Assembly: GCF_014489575.1 (NCBI RefSeq)
Contig: NZ_CP060789.1
Coordinates: forward strand, 124,001-188,000
DNA: 64,000 nucleotides
Reading direction: 5' to 3'
Source of the DNA: Tessaracoccus defluvii
Lineage (GTDB): Bacteria; Actinomycetota; Actinomycetes; Propionibacteriales; Propionibacteriaceae
Below, piece after piece: positions 55,501-63,141 of the stretch (position 1 is its first letter; the number at the start of each line of letters is the position of its first letter). A program made the position numbers and the translations under genes. The notes under the pieces are model-generated. The model ran no database searches. It saw only the letters and a list, made by a program, of their open reading frames with translations, and was not told where the DNA came from.

Positions 55501-56235
55501 GAGGAGAAGCTGATCACCTTCGCGGCGACGCAGGCGTCGCCGCAGCCGGTGATCACCTCGCCGGAGTGGTCCGGCTCGGAGACGGGCGGACGGCGCTACG
55601 CGGCGTTCACCATCAACACCGAGCGGCTGAAGCCGTGGCACACCCTCACGGGACGGATGCACTTCTTCCTCGACCACGACTGGATGACCGACGCGGGCGA
55701 GAACCTGCCGACGTACCGGCCGCCGCTCGACATGACCCAGGCGTACGGCGAGCCCGAGCTGGGGCCGAACGGTGAGAAGGCGATCACGCTGCGCTACCTG
55801 ACGGTGCACAACAAGTGGTCGATCCACTCGGAGTACCAGGACAACCTGTTCATGTTGTCCCTGGGCCGCGGCGGGCCGCAGGCGTGGTTGAGCGTCGCGG
55901 ACGCGAAGTCGATCGGCGTGGCCGACAACGACTGGATCGAGCTGACGAACGCGAACGGCGTCTTCGTCGCCCGCGCCGTCGTCACCCCGAAGCTGCCCGA
56001 CGGCATCTGCTACGTGCAGCACGCGCAGGAGCGCACCATCGACGTGCCGAAGTCGGAGGCCACCGGCCGCCGCGGCGGCATCCACAACTCGGTGACCCGC
56101 ATCCTGCTCAAGGCGACGCACCTGATCGGCGGCTACGCCCATCAGGCCTACGCCTTCAACTACATCGGCCCCACCGGCGTGCAGCGGGACATCGTCTCGA
56201 CCGTGCGCCGCCGCTCCCAGGAGGTGCAGTACTGA
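52525..56235 (+). CDS. narG: Respiratory nitrate reductase alpha subunit
   Basis: A 1236-residue Mo-bis-MGD catalytic subunit that reduces nitrate to nitrite. The FS0 cluster ligands are in HGVNCTGSC near residue 66 and a downstream Cys in RGCPRG. YEPRGCPRGAAFSWY, WGSNVPVTRTPDAHW and the C-terminal AYAFNYIGPTG are NarG hallmarks. No Tat signal is evident at the front; NarG faces the cytoplasm. ATG 52525 is preferred over GTG 52519. The stop overlaps narH (TGATG). Confidence 0.97.
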   Translation: MSSETARLDGPASDALLKLGKFFTKWEETDDGRAVFREGGRAGDVFYRDRWSHDKVVRSTHGVNCTGSCSWKVYVKDGIITWESQQTDYPTTGPDRPEYEPRGCPRGAAFSWYTYSPTRVRFPYARGVLVEMYREAKKRLGDPVEAFREVAEDPVKRRRYQQARGKGGLVRITWDEALEIASASYVNTIKNYGPDRCVSFSPIPAMSMVSHAIGTRFTHLIGGAMTSFYDWYADLPVASPQVFGDQTDVPESGDWWDATYLMMWGSNVPVTRTPDAHWMAEVRYRGTKVVTVSPDYADNVKFADEWLPAQAGTDAALAMAMGHVILKENFVDRKVDYFDSYVKQYTDLGMLITLVEHPDGHGLVPGKFLTADNLAGHESADAAFKTVVWDEATGAPAVPNGSMGHRYNEEGVGQWNLDLGDIRPALTLLDQDGAEAVEVALPCFEDPRGQGSIIRRGLPARMVEGRLVTTVFDLMLAQYGVRREGLPGVWAESYDDPTVPYTPAWQAEITSVPAEACLRIAREFADNSAESKGRTMIIIGAGICHWFHADVTYRAIIGLLMMTGCIGRNGGGWAHYVGQEKCRPMTGWFNMANALDWSRPPRTMIGTGYWYMHTDQWRTDGFSADRIKSPLSTGSLDGMHTADSMALAHRLGWMPFYPQFDANPLDLADEAVAAVERGEAESPQAYVAAKLKSGELKSAVEDIDAPQNWPRTMILWRSNLFGSSAKGNEYFLKHLLGTHNNVMPNDHGADERPEVVTWHDEAPEGKLDLLITADFRMTSSTLLSDIVLPAATWYEKHDLSSTDMHPYVHAFTPAIDPPWETRTDFDVFADLAIKFSEMAKGRLDTRRDLVAVPLQHDTQGQIAQPGGHVPDWRGTDLPAVPGKNLPVLAVVERDYTAIADKLLTVGPLAEKLGFTIKNITYDVSHQVDRLANLHGVYPSGPAAGRPAINTDARMAEAILTFSGTTNGELATQGFRTLERKTGRKLADLSAGSEEKLITFAATQASPQPVITSPEWSGSETGGRRYAAFTINTERLKPWHTLTGRMHFFLDHDWMTDAGENLPTYRPPLDMTQAYGEPELGPNGEKAITLRYLTVHNKWSIHSEYQDNLFMLSLGRGGPQAWLSVADAKSIGVADNDWIELTNANGVFVARAVVTPKLPDGICYVQHAQERTIDVPKSEATGRRGGIHNSVTRILLKATHLIGGYAHQAYAFNYIGPTGVQRDIVSTVRRRSQEVQY

Positions 56236-57815
56236 TGGCGAAGAAGCGTCGCGTCATGGCCCAGGTGGCCATGGTCATGAACCTGGACAAGTGCATCGGC
56301 TGTCACACATGCTCGGTGACCTGCAAGCAGGCCTGGACCAACCGGGCCGGCACCGAGTACGTGTGGTTCAACAACGTCGAGACCCGCCCGGGCCTGGGCT
56401 ATCCCCGCCGGTACGAGGATCAGGAGCAGTGGCAGGGCGGCTGGGTCCGCACCAAGTCCGGCCGGCTCAAGCTGCGCTCCGGTGGCCGCTTCAAGAAGCT
56501 GCTGAGCATCTTCGCCTCCCCGGTGCAGCCTGGCCTCGAGGACTACTACGAGCCGTGGACCTACGACTACGAGCAGCTGATCCAGGCGCCGCTGGGCGAC
56601 GACTTCCCTGTTGCGCGTCCGAAGTCGCTGATCACGGGCGACAACATGGCCATCAAGGCCTCCGCCAACTGGGACGACTCGCTGGGTGGCATCTCCGAGA
56701 CGATCGACCAGGACCCCATCGTGCAGAAGCTGCGCGATGAGGCCAACATGTCGATCAAGGCGGAGTACGAGAAGACCTTCATGTTCTTCGTGCCGCGCAT
56801 CTGCGAACACTGCCTCAACCCGTCCTGCATGGCGTCGTGCCCCTCCGGCGCGATCTACAAGCGGGCCGAGGACGGCATCGTGCTCGTCGACCAGGACCGG
56901 TGCCGCGGCTGGCGGCAGTGCATCACGGGCTGCCCCTACAAGAAGATCTACTTCAACCACCGCTCCGGCAAGGCCGAGAAGTGCACCTTCTGCTACCCGC
57001 GCCTCGAGGTGGGACTCCCGACGGTGTGCGCCGAGACGTGCGTGGGTCGACTGCGCTACATCGGCGTCATCCTCTACGACGCTGACCGTGTCACGGAAGC
57101 GGCGCTGGCCGACGAGAAGGACCTGTACCAGGCCCAGCTCGACCTGATGCTCGACCCCAACGACCCGCAGGTCATCGCGGACGCCCAGGCGAACGACGTG
57201 CCGACCGACTGGATCGCCGCCGCGCAGAAGTCGCCGGTGTACGCGCTGATCAAGCACTTCAAGGTGGCGCTGCCGCTGCACCCGGAGTACCGCACCATGC
57301 CGATGGTCTGGTACGTGCCGCCGCTGAGCCCCGTCGTCGATCTCCTCAAGTCGCAGGGGCACGACTCGGAGGCGGGCGGCAACCTGTTCGGGGCCATCGA
57401 CACCCTCCGGATCCCCGTGGAGTACCTGGCCGAGCTGTTCTCGGCCGGCGACACCGAGGTGGTCACGGGCGTGCTGCAGAAGCTGGCGGCGATGCGTTCC
57501 TACATGCGCGACGTGACGCTCGGCAGGGAGCGGCAGCCCGAGCTGGCCGAGGCGGTCGGCATGGAGCCCTCCGCGCTCGAGCAGATGTACCGGCTGCTGG
57601 CGATCGCCAAGTACGAGGACCGCTACGTGATCCCGAAGGCGCACCGGGAGCAGGCCCACAACCTGGAGGAGATGGGCTGCTCGCTCGACTTCGAGGGCGG
57701 GCCCGGCTCGGGCGGCAACGGGCCCTTCGGCTCGTCGTCCGGCCGGGTGGTGCCGGTCGCGATCGAGAGCTACGCCGACGCGAAGGCGCGGCAGCGCGAC
57801 GCGAGCGGGGCCTGA
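56235..57815 (+). CDS. narH: Respiratory nitrate reductase beta subunit
   Basis: A 526-residue electron-transfer subunit with four Fe-S clusters. The cysteine groups are CIGCHTCSVTCK, CEHCLNPSCMASCPSGA, CRGWRQCITGCPYKK (the Trp marks the [3Fe-4S] site) and CTFCYPRLEVG. It passes electrons from the NarI hemes to NarG. The long C-terminal region follows. Both ends overlap neighbours by one base. Confidence 0.97.
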   Translation: MAKKRRVMAQVAMVMNLDKCIGCHTCSVTCKQAWTNRAGTEYVWFNNVETRPGLGYPRRYEDQEQWQGGWVRTKSGRLKLRSGGRFKKLLSIFASPVQPGLEDYYEPWTYDYEQLIQAPLGDDFPVARPKSLITGDNMAIKASANWDDSLGGISETIDQDPIVQKLRDEANMSIKAEYEKTFMFFVPRICEHCLNPSCMASCPSGAIYKRAEDGIVLVDQDRCRGWRQCITGCPYKKIYFNHRSGKAEKCTFCYPRLEVGLPTVCAETCVGRLRYIGVILYDADRVTEAALADEKDLYQAQLDLMLDPNDPQVIADAQANDVPTDWIAAAQKSPVYALIKHFKVALPLHPEYRTMPMVWYVPPLSPVVDLLKSQGHDSEAGGNLFGAIDTLRIPVEYLAELFSAGDTEVVTGVLQKLAAMRSYMRDVTLGRERQPELAEAVGMEPSALEQMYRLLAIAKYEDRYVIPKAHREQAHNLEEMGCSLDFEGGPGSGGNGPFGSSSGRVVPVAIESYADAKARQRDASGA

Positions 57816-58425
57816 TGTCCGCCGTCGTCTTCCAGGCGGCCGGCCTGCTCCTGTCCTACCCGGACGAGGAGCTGCTCGGGCGTCTCGACCTGATCGAGTC
57901 GGCGGTGGCCGAGACCCGTGCCGCCGGCCGGTTCGCCGCGACGTTTGCCCACCTGCGGTCCCTGCCGCTGATGGAACTGCAGTCGTGGCACGTGCAGGAG
58001 TTCGATCTGTCGCGCCGCCACGCGCTGCACCTGACGTACTGGACCGACGGCGACACCCGCCGCCGCGGCGAGGTGCTGGCAGGCATCAAGCAGATCTACC
58101 GCGACTCGGGCTGTTCGTCGATCTCGACGGCGAGCTGCCCGACTACCTGCCCATGGTGCTCGAGTTCGCGGCGATGGGGGACCCCCGCCGCGGTGTCGGC
58201 ATCCTGAACGACTACCGGGCCTCGCTTGAGCTGCTCCGCATCGGGCTCACCGAGGACGGCCTGCCGCAGGCCGGTGTCGTCGCGGCCATCTGCGACGCAC
58301 TCGGAGGGCCGTCGCCGCGGACCCGCGCCGAGGTGCGGGACCTGCTGACCACCCCGCCCACCGAGACCGTCGGCCTCGAGCCGACGTTCCTGCCCTACCC
58401 GCAACTGCAAGGAGAAGCGAGATGA
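57815..58425 (+). pseudogene. narJ: Nitrate reductase chaperone NarJ, one-base frameshift
   Basis: NarJ is a private chaperone that loads cofactor into NarG. The front half (FQAAGLLLSYPDEELL, FDLSRRHALHLTYWTDGDTRRRGE) and the back half (FVDLDGELPDYLPMVLEFAA) are in different frames. The break is at the GGG 58108-58110. One more G gives YRDSGLFVDLDGELPDYLP and a 203-residue protein. With narG, narH and narI intact, real loss of NarJ would cripple the enzyme, so an assembly error is favoured. Confidence 0.88.
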
Positions 58426-59180
58426 CGTTCCTGCTCTGGGGCGTGCTGCCCTATCTGGTGCTGCTGATCCTCGTCGGCGGGCTGATCTGGCGCTACCGCT
58501 ACGACCAGTTCGGCTGGACGACCCGCAGCTCGCAGCTCTACGAGTCGAAGCTCCTGAAGATCGGCTCGCCGCTGTTCCACTTCGCCCTCATCGCCGTCCT
58601 CATGGGCCACATCGTCGGCCTGCTGATCCCGAAGGCGTTCACTGACTGGATCGGCGTGGACCAGGAGACCTACCACATGTTCGCCTTCTGGGGCGGCGGG
58701 GCGGCGGGCGTCGCGCTGGTCGTCGGCCTCACCCTGCTGATCGTGCGGCGCCGCACCCACGGGGCCGTGTTCGCGGCGACCACCTGGAACGACAAGCTCA
58801 TGTACCTGGTGCTCGCCACCGCCGTGGGCCTCGGCATGGTCGCCACCCTCACCGGCGACAAGACGCCCACGGGCGCCGAACACAACTACCGCGAGACGGT
58901 CTCCGTCTGGTTCCGGTCGCTGTTCGGGCTCCAGCCCGACGTCGAGGCCATGACGGCGGCGACCTGGCAGTTCCAGCTGCATGTCCTGATCGGGCTGACG
59001 CTGTTCGCGATCATCCCGTTCACCCGGCTCGTGCACGCCTTCTCGGCACCGTTCCACTACCTGTTCCGGCCCTACATCGTCTACCGCAGGCGTGACGCGT
59101 CGCCCGCACGTTCCGCGACGGTCAAGGGACGCGGCTGGGATCCCGTCGGCATGCGAGACAACGAGAAGACCCGCCGGTGA
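58422..59180 (+). CDS. narI: Respiratory nitrate reductase gamma subunit (cytochrome b)
   Basis: A 252-residue, five-span subunit that oxidises menaquinol and anchors NarGH. Heme b ligands are expected among the His in PLFHFALI, MGHIVG, FQLHVLIG and RLVHAFSAP. Its GAEHNYRET outer loop is typical. The ATG overlaps the narJ stop by 4 nt. Confidence 0.95.
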   Translation: MTFLLWGVLPYLVLLILVGGLIWRYRYDQFGWTTRSSQLYESKLLKIGSPLFHFALIAVLMGHIVGLLIPKAFTDWIGVDQETYHMFAFWGGGAAGVALVVGLTLLIVRRRTHGAVFAATTWNDKLMYLVLATAVGLGMVATLTGDKTPTGAEHNYRETVSVWFRSLFGLQPDVEAMTAATWQFQLHVLIGLTLFAIIPFTRLVHAFSAPFHYLFRPYIVYRRRDASPARSATVKGRGWDPVGMRDNEKTRR

Positions 59181-60520
59181 ACAAGAGCCTCATCGAGGTC
59201 CCGCCCATCCACGACACCGGCAAGGGGGCCGGCCGCGTCCTGACGATGTCGAGCGTCGCGTTCACCCTCATGTTCGCGGTGTGGCTGATGTTCGGCATCC
59301 TCGGTGTCCCCATCCAGAAGGAGTTCGGGCTCAGCGACGAGCAGCTCAGCTGGGTCACCGCGCTCGCCGTCCTCAACGGTTCGATGTGGCGGCTGCCCGC
59401 CGGCATCATCACCGAGCGGATCGGCGGGCGGAAGGTCACGCTGTTCCTGCTGTTCGCGACGGCGATCCCCGCCTACCTGGTGTCCTTCGCCGACAACTAC
59501 GCGATGCTGCTCGTGCTCGCCTTCCTGGTCGGCTTCGCGGGCAACCTGTTCTCCGTCGGCACGGCCTGGAACTCGGCCTGGTTCGGCAAGGAGCGCCAGG
59601 GCCTCGCGCTCGGCGTGTTCGGCGCGGGCAACGTGGGCGCCTCCGTCACGAAGTTCATCGGCCCGCCGCTCATCGCTGCCACCGTCGGCAGCACCTACGT
59701 CCTGGGGGTCCAGGGCGGCTGGCGGCTCATCCCTGTCATCTACGCCGTCCTGCTGGTGGTCGTCGGCATCGCCACCTGGGCGATCGTGCCGCGGGTCGAC
59801 CGCGCCACCGGGGCGTCCAAGCCCATCCGGGAGATGCTCCGGCCGCTCAGCAACGTGCGGGTGTGGCGGTTCAGCCTCTACTACGTCGCGGTGTTCGGCG
59901 CGTACGTGGCACTGTCGGCCTGGCTGCCCAAGTACTACGTCGACAACTTCGACGTCAGTCTCACCATCGCCGGCCTCCTGACGGCGACCTTCATCTTCCC
60001 CGCGTCGCTGCTGCGGCCCGTCGGTGGGTGGATGAGCGACCGGTGGGGCGCCAGGAAGGTGATGTACGCCACGTTCGGCCTCATGCTGGCCTCCAGCGGC
60101 ATCCTCATGATGCCCAACGGCTTCATCACCATCACGCACCCCGACGGCGCCCAGACCCAGCACATGCACTACACGATGAGCCTGTTCTGGTTCGTGGTGC
60201 TCGTCTTCATCCTCGGCTGCGCCATGGGCTTCGGCAAGGCCGCCGTGTTCAAGCACATCCCGGAGTACTTCCCCGACAACGTCGGCTCCGTCGGCGGCCT
60301 CGTGGGCATGCTCGGCGGGCTCGGCGGCTTCTTCCTGCCGCCGCTGTTCGCCTACACCAAGACCTGGTCGGGCTTCCCGACCAGCACGTTCTTCTGCATC
60401 TTCATCCTCGTCGCGATCTGCGGCCTGTGGATGCACGTCACCATCGTCAAGATGCTGCACGACAAGGCCCCCGATCTGGCCCGCAGCATCGATCGACCTC
60501 TTGAGAAGGAGCACTCGTGA
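59177..60520 (+). CDS. narK: NarK-type nitrate/nitrite transporter (copy 1)
   Basis: A 447-residue, 12-span MFS transporter. The nitrate signature appears in FAGNLFSVGTAWNSAWF with FGAGNVGASVTKFIGPPL. The MFS Arg-rich loop is ERIGGRKVT. The GTG start overlaps narI. The two copies differ clearly in sequence. Family knowledge suggests one acts as proton/nitrate symporter and one as nitrate/nitrite exchanger, but which is which is not certain here. Confidence 0.9.
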   Translation: MNKSLIEVPPIHDTGKGAGRVLTMSSVAFTLMFAVWLMFGILGVPIQKEFGLSDEQLSWVTALAVLNGSMWRLPAGIITERIGGRKVTLFLLFATAIPAYLVSFADNYAMLLVLAFLVGFAGNLFSVGTAWNSAWFGKERQGLALGVFGAGNVGASVTKFIGPPLIAATVGSTYVLGVQGGWRLIPVIYAVLLVVVGIATWAIVPRVDRATGASKPIREMLRPLSNVRVWRFSLYYVAVFGAYVALSAWLPKYYVDNFDVSLTIAGLLTATFIFPASLLRPVGGWMSDRWGARKVMYATFGLMLASSGILMMPNGFITITHPDGAQTQHMHYTMSLFWFVVLVFILGCAMGFGKAAVFKHIPEYFPDNVGSVGGLVGMLGGLGGFFLPPLFAYTKTWSGFPTSTFFCIFILVAICGLWMHVTIVKMLHDKAPDLARSIDRPLEKEHS

Positions 60521-61911
60521 GCAGCCCGACCAAACTGGAGACCAACGGCGACTGGCTCGTCTCCTGGGACCCCGAGGACGAGACCAAGTGGGACAAGCGG
60601 CTGGCCTGGAACACGCTGACGGTGACCACCGTCTCGCTGACCCTGTGCTTCGTCGCCTGGTTCCTGCCCAGCGCCATCGTCCCGAAGCTCAACGCGCTCG
60701 GCTACAGCTTCACGCACAACCAGCTGTTCCTGCTGACGTCGATGCCCGGCCTGTCGGGCGGCCTGCTCCGCCTGGTCTGGATGGTCCTGCCGCCCAAGAT
60801 CGGCTCGAGGAAGATGGTGGCGCTCACCACGCTGCTGCTGCTCCTGCCGATGCTGGGGTGGGGCTTCGAGGTCACCAACCCTGACGTCCCGTACTGGCGC
60901 CTGCTCGCATTGGCGTTCCTCGCCGGCATCGGCGGCGGCGCGTTCTCCGGGTTCATGCCGTCGACGTCCTTCTTCTTCCCGAAGGCGAAGCAGGGCACCG
61001 CGCTCGGCATCCAGGCCGGCATCGGCAACTTCGGCGTCTCGCTGGTCCAGCTGCTGACGCCGTGGCTGATCGGCTTCGGGCTGTTCGGGTTCCTCGGCTC
61101 CCAGACGCTCACCGTCCCGAGCATGGAGCCGCGCACCGTCTGGTACCAGAACGCGGCGCTCGTCTACATCCCGCTCATCATCGTGGTCGCCGTCTGGGCG
61201 TGGATCGTGCTGCGCTCCGTGCCCATCAAGGCGAGCGTGCGCCAGCAGTTCGACATCTTCCGGAACCAGGACACCTGGTGGATGACCCTGCTGTACATCA
61301 TGACCTTCGGCACCTTCTCGGGTCTGTCCGCCCAGTTCGCGCTGCTCATGATCAACCTGTACGGCGCGGGCAATGCCGACATCGTGCAGGGAACCGGCGC
61401 CGACGCCGTCGTGCTGATCGCCGGCTACGCCGTCGTCGATCCAGTCAAGTTCGTGTTCCTCGGCCCGCTCATCAGCGCGGGTGCCCGGGTGGCGTTCTCG
61501 CCCCTGACCGACCGCATGGGGGGCGCCATCTGGACGCTCATCTCCGGCATCGGCATCCTCGGCTCGATCATCTTCACGATCCCGGCGCTCACGCCCGACG
61601 TCTCCAGTGCGGAGGCGCTGCGCGGCGACTTCAACCAGTTCCTCTGGGGCATGCTGTTGATCTTCCTGTTCACCGGCATCGGCAACGCGTCGACGTTCAA
61701 GCAGATGCCGATGATCTTCGAGAAGCGGCAGGCGGGCGGCGTGATCGGGTGGACGGCGGCCATCGCGGCCTTCGGCCCGTTCCTGTTCGGCGTCGGGCTC
61801 ACCCTGATGAGCGCCACCACCTTCTACATCATCGGCGCGGCCTGGGCGGTAATGTGCATCGCGATCACGTGGTGGCGCTACGCCCGTCCGGGTGCTCCCA
61901 AGCCGAGCTGA
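60517..61911 (+). CDS. narK: NarK-type nitrate/nitrite transporter (copy 2)
   Basis: A 464-residue, 12-span MFS transporter. The nitrate signature is GIGGGAFSGFMPSTSFFF and GIQAGIGNFGVSLVQLL. It differs from copy 1 in having a hydrophilic front of about 35 residues and a longer middle. The GTG start overlaps the upstream stop by 4 nt, so it is the last gene of the nar transcript. Confidence 0.9.
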   Translation: MSSPTKLETNGDWLVSWDPEDETKWDKRLAWNTLTVTTVSLTLCFVAWFLPSAIVPKLNALGYSFTHNQLFLLTSMPGLSGGLLRLVWMVLPPKIGSRKMVALTTLLLLLPMLGWGFEVTNPDVPYWRLLALAFLAGIGGGAFSGFMPSTSFFFPKAKQGTALGIQAGIGNFGVSLVQLLTPWLIGFGLFGFLGSQTLTVPSMEPRTVWYQNAALVYIPLIIVVAVWAWIVLRSVPIKASVRQQFDIFRNQDTWWMTLLYIMTFGTFSGLSAQFALLMINLYGAGNADIVQGTGADAVVLIAGYAVVDPVKFVFLGPLISAGARVAFSPLTDRMGGAIWTLISGIGILGSIIFTIPALTPDVSSAEALRGDFNQFLWGMLLIFLFTGIGNASTFKQMPMIFEKRQAGGVIGWTAAIAAFGPFLFGVGLTLMSATTFYIIGAAWAVMCIAITWWRYARPGAPKPS

Positions 61912-61932
61912 CCCGGAAGGTCACGTCTTTTC

Positions 61933-61962
61933 GGCGGGTCAACCGGATCCGGTTGGCCCGCC
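61933..61962 (+). terminator. Hairpin between narK copy 2 and moaE
   Basis: A 14-bp stem with one wobble pair (GGCGGGTCAACCGG against CCGGTTGGCCCGCC) and a two-base loop. There is no T-run. It may lower read-through from nar into the Moco genes. Confidence 0.55.
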
Positions 61963-61981
61963 CTCAGCTCGGAGGTGTCTC

Positions 61982-62407
61982 TTGACGGCGAGAATCGCTG
62001 TGGCCGACGTCAGCCACGAGGAGGTGGACGGTGCCGCCGTGCTCGCCCTGGTGGGCGACGACCGGGCAGGCGCCGTCGTCACCTTCGCGGGCGTCGTGCG
62101 TAACCACGATGACGGCAAGGCCGTGACCGGCATCGAGTACGTCGGGCATCCGTCGGCCTCCGAGACGATGGCCGAGGTGGTCGCCGAGTTCGCGGAGCGC
62201 GACGGCGTGCACGCCATCGCGGCGCGACACAGGGTCGGGGTGCTGGGCATCGGAGGGGTCGCCCTCTATGTGGCGGTGGCCGCGTCGCACCGGAAGCAGG
62301 CCTTCGACTGCGCCTCCGACCTGGTGGACACCGTCAAGGAGAGGCTCCCGATCTGGAAGAAGCAGCTCCTGGCCGACGGCACCCACGAATGGTCGCAGTG
62401 CCCGTGA
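61982..62407 (+). CDS. moaE: MoaE large subunit of molybdopterin synthase
   Basis: 141 residues, catalytic partner of MoaD. GAVVTFAGVVRNHDDGKAV, IEYVGHPSASETM, ARHRVGVLGIGGVALYVAVAASHR and the Lys pair in WKKQLLADG are the family motifs. The start is TTG at 61982, chosen because GGAGGT lies 5 nt before it. Confidence 0.93.
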   Translation: MTARIAVADVSHEEVDGAAVLALVGDDRAGAVVTFAGVVRNHDDGKAVTGIEYVGHPSASETMAEVVAEFAERDGVHAIAARHRVGVLGIGGVALYVAVAASHRKQAFDCASDLVDTVKERLPIWKKQLLADGTHEWSQCP

Positions 62408-63141
62408 CGGGGCTCTCCGCCGAGCAGCGGGAGCGCTACGTCCGCAACCTCGACATCGTCGGCATGGGGGAGGCCGGGCAGCTCCGGCTGCTCGCGTCGT
62501 CGGTCCTGGTGATCGGGGCCGGCGGGCTCGGCTCGGCCGCGCTGCCGTACCTGGCGGCGGCAGGGGTCGGCCGGATCGGCGTGGTCGACGGCGACGCCGT
62601 CGAGCTGAAGAACATGCAGCGCCAGGTGCTGCACACGGACATCGGCCGCAACAAGGCCGAGTCGGGGGGCGAGCGGCTGCGGGCGCTGAACCCGGACGTC
62701 GCCGTCGAGGTGTTTCCGGAGTACCTGACCCCGGAGCGGGCGAGGGAACTGTTCGCGGGCTACGACCTGGTGCTGGACTGCACCGACACGTTCGGCGCGA
62801 AGTTCATGCTGTCCGATGCCGCCGAGGCGGTCGGTGCGCGCCTGGTGTGGGCGTCGGCCGTCGGCATGCAGGGCCAGTGCTCGGTCTTCGGTGTGCCCGA
62901 CGCCGACGGCAACCGGCTCTACCTGCGCGACCTGATCCCCGACGAACCGGCCGACGGACACTATCCGAAGGCCACCGACATCGGGGTGCTCGGCGCCATG
63001 GTGGGCCAGGTCGGGGCGTTGGAGGCGGTCGAGGCCATCAAGCTCCTGGCGGGTTTCGGAACGCCCCTGGTGGGCCGGGTCGCGGTGCTGGACGCCAGGA
63101 CCTCGCGCTGGTCTGAGCTGCCGCTGCGGAGGGCCCGCTGA
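62404..63141 (+). CDS. moeB: Molybdopterin-synthase adenylyltransferase, MoeB/ThiF type
   Basis: A 245-residue E1-like enzyme that adenylates the MoaD C-terminus. The ATP-binding loop is VIGAGGLGS, with DGDAVELKNMQRQ and LDCTDTFGAKF downstream. It lacks a rhodanese domain, so sulfur comes from another protein, and the usual zinc Cys pairs are not visible. GTG 62404 overlaps the moaE stop (GTGA); an ATG at 62389 is an alternative. Confidence 0.88.
   Translation: MTGLSAEQRERYVRNLDIVGMGEAGQLRLLASSVLVIGAGGLGSAALPYLAAAGVGRIGVVDGDAVELKNMQRQVLHTDIGRNKAESGGERLRALNPDVAVEVFPEYLTPERARELFAGYDLVLDCTDTFGAKFMLSDAAEAVGARLVWASAVGMQGQCSVFGVPDADGNRLYLRDLIPDEPADGHYPKATDIGVLGAMVGQVGALEAVEAIKLLAGFGTPLVGRVAVLDARTSRWSELPLRRAR

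Noticed and set aside
52513-56142. A very long open frame antisense to narG
   Set aside because: High-GC codon use leaves the opposite strand free of stops; the product has no recognisable domain and narG is certain.
58108-58110. narJ as a genuinely dead gene or a programmed frameshift
   Set aside because: There is no slippery heptamer or following structure that I can see, and four other genes show the same kind of one-base loss, so an assembly error is simpler.
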